A DNA stretch of 64,000 nt, taken from Gillisia mitskevichiae. Its GTDB lineage: Bacteria > Bacteroidota > Bacteroidia > Flavobacteriales > Flavobacteriaceae. A program made the position numbers and the translations under genes. Every line of letters begins with the position of its first letter. Position 1 is the first letter of the stretch. Of the stretch, positions 59,465 to 64,000 are shown in pieces. The notes beneath the pieces are model-generated. The model saw only the letters and a list, made by a program, of their open reading frames with translations. It made no database searches and was not told where the DNA came from. Location of the stretch: contig NZ_RBLG01000005.1 in NCBI RefSeq assembly GCF_003634585.1, forward strand, positions 62,001 through 126,000, read 5' to 3'.

Positions 59465-59801
59465 AATTTACGGTGTAAGCTTCAACTTTTAATACAGGTT
59501 GATCATAATCTTCAGAATTTGCAAGGCCAACTCCCGCATAATAAGTTTTCGCGTTGAATTTTAATGCGTGCTCCTTAATGACTTTCAATAACTGGGGATC
59601 ATAATATTTAGGATCCACAGGATATGGGATAGCACGAACGATAACAAAATTCAATTTCGTGTCCTTTAAAGCAACAAATTGAGGATTTCGTTTTAATTGG
59701 CTATTCACACCAAGAAACTCGTATCCATTATCTTCCAATTCCTTGCCTACAATATTCATAGCAAGATTATGTAATTCCTGATCTGATAATTTCTCTTTCA
59801 T
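59442..59801 (-). CDS. Unnamed 119-residue protein between nqrF and apbE
   Basis: The 119-residue soluble protein has mixed alpha/beta character, no signal peptide, no cysteine and no membrane segment. Landmarks are ELEDNGYEFLGVNSQLKRNP, FVALKDTKLNFVIVRAIPYP and AKTYYAGVGLANSEDYDQP. Homologues in flavobacteria are sometimes labelled as an NQR subunit F, but nothing in it resembles NqrF. The ATG at 59801 is chosen because the TTG three codons upstream lies in a -7 box. It has its own promoter and overlaps apbE by 23 nt. A role in flavin attachment or NQR assembly is an inference from position. Confidence 0.75.
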   Translation of the reverse strand: MKEKLSDQELHNLAMNIVGKELEDNGYEFLGVNSQLKRNPQFVALKDTKLNFVIVRAIPYPVDPKYYDPQLLKVIKEHALKFNAKTYYAGVGLANSEDYDQPVLKVEAYTVNYEGLQEI

Positions 59802-59807
59802 ACTTTT

Positions 59808-59815
59808 CAAAAATA
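59808..59815 (-). promoter_or_regulatory. -7 promoter box of the small gene-apbE unit
   Basis: The minus strand reads TATTTTTG, an exact TAnnTTTG match, 6 nt before the ATG at 59801. It lies downstream of the nqr terminator, so apbE has its own promoter. Confidence 0.62.
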
Positions 59816-59835
59816 CGATTATTGCTAAACAGCTA

Positions 59836-59873
59836 ATAAAAAAAAGACCGACTATTTACATAGGTCGGTCTTT
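59836..59873 (-). terminator. Rho-independent terminator of the nqr operon
   Basis: On the minus strand AAAGACCGAC and GTCGGTCTTT form a 10-bp stem with an 11-nt loop followed by a T-run. It lies 25 nt after the nqrF stop. Confidence 0.88.
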
Positions 59874-59897
59874 ATTATATTAAATCTTGATCATGGT

Positions 59898-61187
59898 TTA
59901 CCCACCAAAATCATCGAATCTTACATTTTCTGGAGGTACACCTAGATCCTCGGTCATTTTTTCTACGGCCTTATTCATTAAAGGAGGTCCACAGAAATAA
60001 TATTCGATATCTTCAGGCGTATCATGGTATTGCAAATAATTGTCTATTACCACTTGGTGAATAAATCCTACAAATCCATCTCCTTCTCCTTCAATTCCAT
60101 CCTTTACTTTCCAATTATCTTCTTCCATTGGTTCAGATAAAGCTAAGTAAAATTTAAAGTTCGGGAAATCTCTTTCTAGAGCTCTAAAGTGCTCTGTGTA
60201 GAATAATTCTCTTTTAGATCGTCCTCCATACCAGTAACTAACTTTTCTTCCTGTTTGAAGGGTTCTGAATAAATGATACAAGTGAGAACGCATTGGTGCC
60301 ATACCAGCTCCACCACCTACATATAGCATTTCTGAATCACTTTCATTAATAAAGAATTCTCCATAAGGTCCAGAGATAACAACTTTATCACCTTCTTTTC
60401 TTGAGAAAATATAAGAAGAAGCAATTCCAGGATTTACATCCATCCACCCATTCTTAGCTCTATCGAAAGGAGGTGTAGCTACACGAACATTAAGCATGAT
60501 CTCACGACCTTCAGCAGGATAAGAAGCCATGGAGTAAGCACGTTCTACCGTTTCAGTATTTTTCATCTGTAAAGGCCAAAGCTTAAACTTATCCCATTCA
60601 TCTTTAAACTTATCCGGCTCTCCAGGGTGTTCATCTGGATGGGCAGTTATATCCATATCTTCAAATTTCACCTCACATTGAGGTATTTCAATTTGAATAT
60701 ATCCACCTGCTTTATAATCCATTACTTCAGGAATTTCTACTACGAATTCCTTAATAAACGACGCTACATTGTAATTACGAACTACGGTAGCCTCCCATTT
60801 TTTAATACCAAATACCTCCTCAGGAATCTGGATCTTCATGTCTTCTTTTACCTTAACTTGGCAACCAAGTCTCCATCCTTGAGCGATCTCTTTTCTTGTG
60901 AAATGAGGTTCTTCTGTTGGTAAAATAGTTCCACCTCCATCTGTAACTATACATTTACATTGGATACAAGTTCCACCACCACCACAAGCAGATGGTAAGA
61001 ATAATTTGTTCTCACCAAGGGTAGAAAGTAAAGTTCCACCAGATCCTACTTGAAGATCTTTTTCTCCATTCACACTAATAGTAACTGGTCCAGAAGGCAC
61101 CAATTTTGCTTTAGCGCCCAGTAATATGGAAACTAATAAGAGTATAAGTACTAAAAATACAATTACACTTGCTATAATAACTGTCAT
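59898..61187 (-). CDS. nqrF: Na+-translocating NADH-quinone reductase subunit F
   Basis: The 429-residue protein is the NADH-oxidising entry of the sodium pump. It has an N-terminal membrane helix (about 3-24), a 2Fe-2S domain with [10 protein letters not shown] and the later cysteine in RLGCQVKV, the FAD site RAYSMASYP, and the NADH site [12 protein letters not shown], ending [11 protein letters not shown] and the aromatic-rich FDDFGG tail. All expected parts are present. It is the last gene of the nqr operon, 15 nt after nqrE, and is followed by a terminator. Confidence 0.97.
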   Translation of the reverse strand: MTVIIASVIVFLVLILLLVSILLGAKAKLVPSGPVTISVNGEKDLQVGSGGTLLSTLGENKLFLPSACGGGGTCIQCKCIVTDGGGTILPTEEPHFTRKEIAQGWRLGCQVKVKEDMKIQIPEEVFGIKKWEATVVRNYNVASFIKEFVVEIPEVMDYKAGGYIQIEIPQCEVKFEDMDITAHPDEHPGEPDKFKDEWDKFKLWPLQMKNTETVERAYSMASYPAEGREIMLNVRVATPPFDRAKNGWMDVNPGIASSYIFSRKEGDKVVISGPYGEFFINESDSEMLYVGGGAGMAPMRSHLYHLFRTLQTGRKVSYWYGGRSKRELFYTEHFRALERDFPNFKFYLALSEPMEEDNWKVKDGIEGEGDGFVGFIHQVVIDNYLQYHDTPEDIEYYFCGPPLMNKAVEKMTEDLGVPPENVRFDDFGG

Positions 61188-61202
61188 TGTTGTGTCTTTT
61201 TA

Positions 61203-61817
61203 TTATAATTCAATTCCCATAAAACTCATAAAACCAATTGCCATTAACCCTGTAATAATAAAGGTTATCCCTAATCCCTTTAAAGGACCAGGAACATTGG
61301 AATAAGCAATCTTTTCTCTAATGGCGGCAATAGCAAGAATTGCTAAAAACCATCCAATACCACTTCCTAATCCATAAGTAATAGCTTCAGATACCGCTGT
61401 AAAACTTTTTTGTTGCATAAATAAAGATCCACCTAAAATAGCACAGTTCACTGCGATAAGTGGTAAAAAGATCCCTAATGCGCCATATAAAGCTGGAGCA
61501 AATTTTTCTACTACCATTTCCACCAATTGTACCATTGAAGCAATTACCGCAATAAACATGATGAAACTTAGGAAACTAAGATCTACGCTAGCATACTCAG
61601 GATTTAACCACTGTAATGCTCCCGGTCTTAGTAAATATTGATCTAACAAAAAGTTGATTGGAACTGTAATGGCAAGTACAAATATTACTGCCGCACCTAA
61701 ACCAACTGCTGTTTTTACTGTTTTTGACACTGCTAAGTAGGAACACATTCCTAAAAAGTAGGCAAAAATCATATTTTCTATGAAAATACTTCTAACAAAT
61801 AAATTTATATAATCCAT
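61203..61817 (-). CDS. nqrE: Na+-translocating NADH-quinone reductase subunit E
   Basis: The 204-residue membrane subunit has six predicted helices and the family landmarks [19 protein letters not shown], with a cysteine in helix 1, and [13 protein letters not shown] with the paired cysteine. These two cysteines hold the membrane iron centre between NqrD and NqrE. It has the opposite membrane orientation to its homologue NqrD. It lies 20 nt after nqrD. Confidence 0.96.
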   Translation of the reverse strand: MDYINLFVRSIFIENMIFAYFLGMCSYLAVSKTVKTAVGLGAAVIFVLAITVPINFLLDQYLLRPGALQWLNPEYASVDLSFLSFIMFIAVIASMVQLVEMVVEKFAPALYGALGIFLPLIAVNCAILGGSLFMQQKSFTAVSEAITYGLGSGIGWFLAILAIAAIREKIAYSNVPGPLKGLGITFIITGLMAIGFMSFMGIEL

Positions 61818-61837
61818 TTTATAGTGCTTTAACGCTG

Positions 61838-62584
61838 TTAGTTTTGTTCTATTAATTTACGGTTTCTTGAACGTTGTACCCATATAATGATACCAACCAC
61901 AATTAGTGCCATTGGAGATAATAACATTAATCCGTTATTCTCATATCCATAAGCATACAATCCAGTAGATTCTGCTGCAACTGCTGCTTTATGTCCTAAT
62001 ACTTCAAAACCAAATAATTTACCAGATCCTAGAAGTTCTCTAAAAAAGGCTACTATTATTAAAATTACTCCGTATCCAGCTGCATTTCCAATTCCATCAA
62101 GGAAAGATTTATAAACTCCGTTCCCTAAAGCAAAAGCTTCCAAACGTCCCATTACAATACAGTTTGTAATAATAAGACCAACGAATACAGAAAGTTGCTT
62201 ACTTACATCGTAGGCATATGCTTTTAAGATTTGATCTACCAAAATTACCAAAGATGCTACAATTACCAATTGAACGATAATTCTAATTCTATTTGGGATC
62301 AAGTTTCTTATTAATGAAACGATCATGTTAGAGAATGCTAATACTGCTGTAACAGCTAAAGCCATTACAATTGCAGGTTCTAACTGAACCGTAATTGCTA
62401 ATGCCGAACAAATACCCAAAACCTGTACCGTAATTGGGTTGTTGTCATTTAACGGATCGCTTAATAACTTTCGATTATTCTTCGATAAGAAATGCTCTCT
62501 TTCTTCAGAATTAGAAAGAAATAAAATCATTTCTTTTTTCTTTGCTTCCTTTGCTTCAGAAGCTATTTTAGTATCTATAGCCAT
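61838..62584 (-). CDS. nqrD: Na+-translocating NADH-quinone reductase subunit D
   Basis: The 248-residue membrane subunit has the NqrD core: [19 protein letters not shown] with one iron-site cysteine, and [19 protein letters not shown] with the other. An N-terminal extension of about 40 residues, rich in Lys and Glu ([18 protein letters not shown]), precedes the usual start. That makes it longer than the typical 210 residues. The extension is fairly common in Bacteroidota as far as I remember. It follows nqrC by 2 nt. Confidence 0.95.
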   Translation of the reverse strand: MAIDTKIASEAKEAKKKEMILFLSNSEEREHFLSKNNRKLLSDPLNDNNPITVQVLGICSALAITVQLEPAIVMALAVTAVLAFSNMIVSLIRNLIPNRIRIIVQLVIVASLVILVDQILKAYAYDVSKQLSVFVGLIITNCIVMGRLEAFALGNGVYKSFLDGIGNAAGYGVILIIVAFFRELLGSGKLFGFEVLGHKAAVAAESTGLYAYGYENNGLMLLSPMALIVVGIIIWVQRSRNRKLIEQN

Positions 62585-62586
62585 AA

Positions 62587-63330
62587 TTACTGAATTGCTA
62601 CTTTAATATCCTTTTGCTTTTTGAAATATGGTAGATAATGTTGTAATCTTTCAGAGATCATATCTGAAACTCCATTTCCAGTAATTGTAGCACCAGAAAT
62701 TGCATCTACTTTATTATCCTCTTTATTAGAAGGTCCAACATTTCCTTTTACAACAGAAACGCCTATTAGATTCCCACTTCCATCGAATATCTTCTCGTCT
62801 GCAAAACGTTCTCTAAACCAAGTTTGAGTAATCTCTGCACCTAATCCAGGAGTTTCTCCTTTGTGATCGAAAACGGCTCCTTTAATTGTATTTACATCAT
62901 CCTTTAAAGAGACATATCCCCAGATAGCATCCCAAAGACCTTTTCCTCTAAGTGGAATAATATAATATTTAGCACCATCTATATTTGCAATGTATAATGG
63001 GTATACTTGCTCATTTCCTGGTTTCTTCAACTCTCTTGCAAGATCCACGGTAAAAGCATCAGCTTTTTCATCTACACTACCGTCTTCTTTTAAAGCAACA
63101 GTTTCTGTAATGCACTTGTCATACAATCCTTCAGCTTCGCTTCTTTCAGTCTCTATCCCAACAGTAGCCAAGATATTTTGCATTTTTTCCTGACGTACAT
63201 TTTCATTTTGTATTGGCTGAAGTGTTGTTGCTGTAAAAGCTAATACACTTGCTACCACTACCACCATTATAATGGCAAACATAAATGTATAGCCGTTGGT
63301 GTTCGTTTTATTTACTGGTATTTCTTCCAT
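62587..63330 (-). CDS. nqrC: Na+-translocating NADH-quinone reductase subunit C
   Basis: The 247-residue subunit has one N-terminal membrane helix (about 14-34) and a periplasmic FMN domain. The covalent FMN site is Thr215 in [15 protein letters not shown], the ApbE target sequence. Other landmarks are [13 protein letters not shown] and [12 protein letters not shown]. Its FMN passes electrons between the membrane iron centre and NqrB. It follows nqrB by 2 nt. Confidence 0.96.
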   Translation of the reverse strand: MEEIPVNKTNTNGYTFMFAIIMVVVVASVLAFTATTLQPIQNENVRQEKMQNILATVGIETERSEAEGLYDKCITETVALKEDGSVDEKADAFTVDLARELKKPGNEQVYPLYIANIDGAKYYIIPLRGKGLWDAIWGYVSLKDDVNTIKGAVFDHKGETPGLGAEITQTWFRERFADEKIFDGSGNLIGVSVVKGNVGPSNKEDNKVDAISGATITGNGVSDMISERLQHYLPYFKKQKDIKVAIQ

Positions 63331-63332
63331 AA

Positions 63333-64000
63333 CTAAACTGCTGTTTTAATTTGTCCGGAGGCGCTTACCGCTCTTTTTTTACGTCTATTAATGTTTGCTT
63401 GAATTACGTAATGGTCTATTGCCGGAGCAAATACATTCATTAATAATATCGCTAACATAATTCCTTCTGGATATGCCGGATTGAATACACGGATCATTAC
63501 TGCAAAGAAACCTATTAAGAATCCATAGATCCATTTTCCTTTTAAGGTTTGTGCTGCAGAAACAGGATCTGTTGCCATAAACACAATTCCAAAAGATAAT
63601 CCACCAATGATTAAGTGTTGATACCAAGGGAAATTTGTTAAGGCATTACCTTCTATTCCCATGTTTGGTAAGGCATTGAAAATTAATGCCATTACAGAGG
63701 CACCAATAAAAGCACTTAATATTATTCTCCAGCTTCCCACCTTTGTTAGCACTAATATAAGCGCTCCCGCTAGGATACAAATAGTAGAAGTTTCTGCGAT
63801 AGAACCAGGGATAAGTCCAGAGAACATATCCAGTGCACTATAAGTAACATTTGGCGCTTCCTTCCCAGCTGCTGCAAGGGTTCCTAAAATAGTTTCACCA
63901 GAAACACCATCTATATTCGATGCTTCACTTACCCAAACCTGATTTCCAGACATGAAAGTTGGATACGCAAAGAATGCAAAGGCACGAGCTGTTAATGCAG
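63333..64000 (-). CDS. nqrB: Na+-translocating NADH-quinone reductase subunit B, 3' part
   Basis: The gene runs off the right edge. The last 222 or so residues are present, starting LTARAFAFFAYPTFMSGNQVW, so the ATG at 63953 is an internal methionine. Landmarks are SGLIPGSIAETSTI, MATDPVSAAQT, RVFNPAYPEGIMLAILLMN and FAPAIDH. The FMN-threonine segment reads DGVSGETILG, where the Vibrio protein has SGAT, so the target Thr is preceded by Glu rather than Ala. NqrB carries the sodium and quinone-coupled steps. Confidence 0.95.
   Translation of the reverse strand, partial: ALTARAFAFFAYPTFMSGNQVWVSEASNIDGVSGETILGTLAAAGKEAPNVTYSALDMFSGLIPGSIAETSTICILAGALILVLTKVGSWRIILSAFIGASVMALIFNALPNMGIEGNALTNFPWYQHLIIGGLSFGIVFMATDPVSAAQTLKGKWIYGFLIGFFAVMIRVFNPAYPEGIMLAILLMNVFAPAIDHYVIQANINRRKKRAVSASGQIKTAV

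Noticed and set aside
63333-63953. Complete short NqrB starting at the ATG at 63953
   Set aside because: The frame continues upstream through LTARAFAFFAYPTF to the window edge, matching NqrB, so the ATG is internal.
1-64000. CRISPR arrays, transposases, phage genes or a restriction/defence island
   Set aside because: No regularly spaced direct repeats, transposase or integrase motifs or phage structural genes were seen; the gene content is core metabolism and envelope functions.

Overview
This 64 kb window is a chromosomal segment of a member of the Bacteroidota, most likely the marine Flavobacteriaceae (Gramella/Christiangramia- or Zunongwangia-like; the genus is inferred from remembered gene order and protein flavour, not from a search). 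The evidence is an A+T-rich composition judged by eye, start codons without Shine-Dalgarno sequences, many exact copies of the Bacteroidota -7 promoter box TAnnTTTG, lipoproteins with a short lipobox, a TonB-dependent receptor with a carboxypeptidase-like N-terminal domain, and a Na+-translocating NQR cluster. I see no prophage, insertion sequence, CRISPR array or rRNA. Only one tRNA is present (Gly-UCC).

Layout. 0-4 kb: yaaA (cut by the window edge), rluD and a membrane PASTA protein on the minus strand, then ddl and coaD on the plus strand, with two dispersed-repeat stretches in the gaps. 4-9.4 kb: a PQQ-type sugar dehydrogenase lipoprotein plus TonB receptor operon, and a secreted M14 peptidase. 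9.4-17 kb: a NUDIX hydrolase divergent from pyrE, birA, then rsfS-ftsH, a LUD protein and a phospholipid block (cdsA, psd, acyl-CoA-binding protein). 17-28 kb: valS, a PDZ aspartyl protease, an aminotransferase-murB pair, a fasciclin lipoprotein, a glycosyltransferase-ECF sigma pair, lipA and gap. 28-35 kb: a TPR hybrid histidine kinase, lpxK, a Nif3-family protein, a zinc-ribbon-like protein lacking its cysteines, and a lipoprotein-msrA pair. 35-41 kb: kynurenine monooxygenase and kynureninase, separated by an Old Yellow Enzyme and small stress-type genes. 41-49 kb: O-methyltransferase, tatA-PAP2, a large M1 peptidase, two tandem carboxypeptidase-like paralogs, pepE-glsA and the tRNA. 49-58.4 kb: a ClpP paralog among three GNATs, two different L,D-transpeptidases meeting tail to tail, gpmI, and a HAD-map-NUMOD4/HNH-like-methyltransferase overlapping operon. 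58.4-64 kb: apbE with a small companion gene, then nqrF, E, D, C and the 3' part of nqrB, all on the minus strand.

How genes work together. The NQR cluster and apbE form one functional module, since ApbE attaches FMN to NqrB and NqrC. kmo and kynU are consecutive steps of tryptophan/kynurenine breakdown. cdsA and psd belong to phosphatidylethanolamine synthesis. The sugar dehydrogenase-TonB receptor operon suggests a link between PQQ and uptake.

Most of the window is ordinary housekeeping DNA and I did not find a clear new defence or mobile system. The points most worth a second look are the homing-endonuclease-like gene locked into the map operon, the PQQ dehydrogenase/TonB pair, the cysteine-free zinc ribbon, the unnamed 119-residue protein transcribed with apbE, a Cys-cluster lipoprotein ahead of a lipoprotein MsrA, and the very short leaders implied by -7 boxes lying 4-5 nt before start codons.
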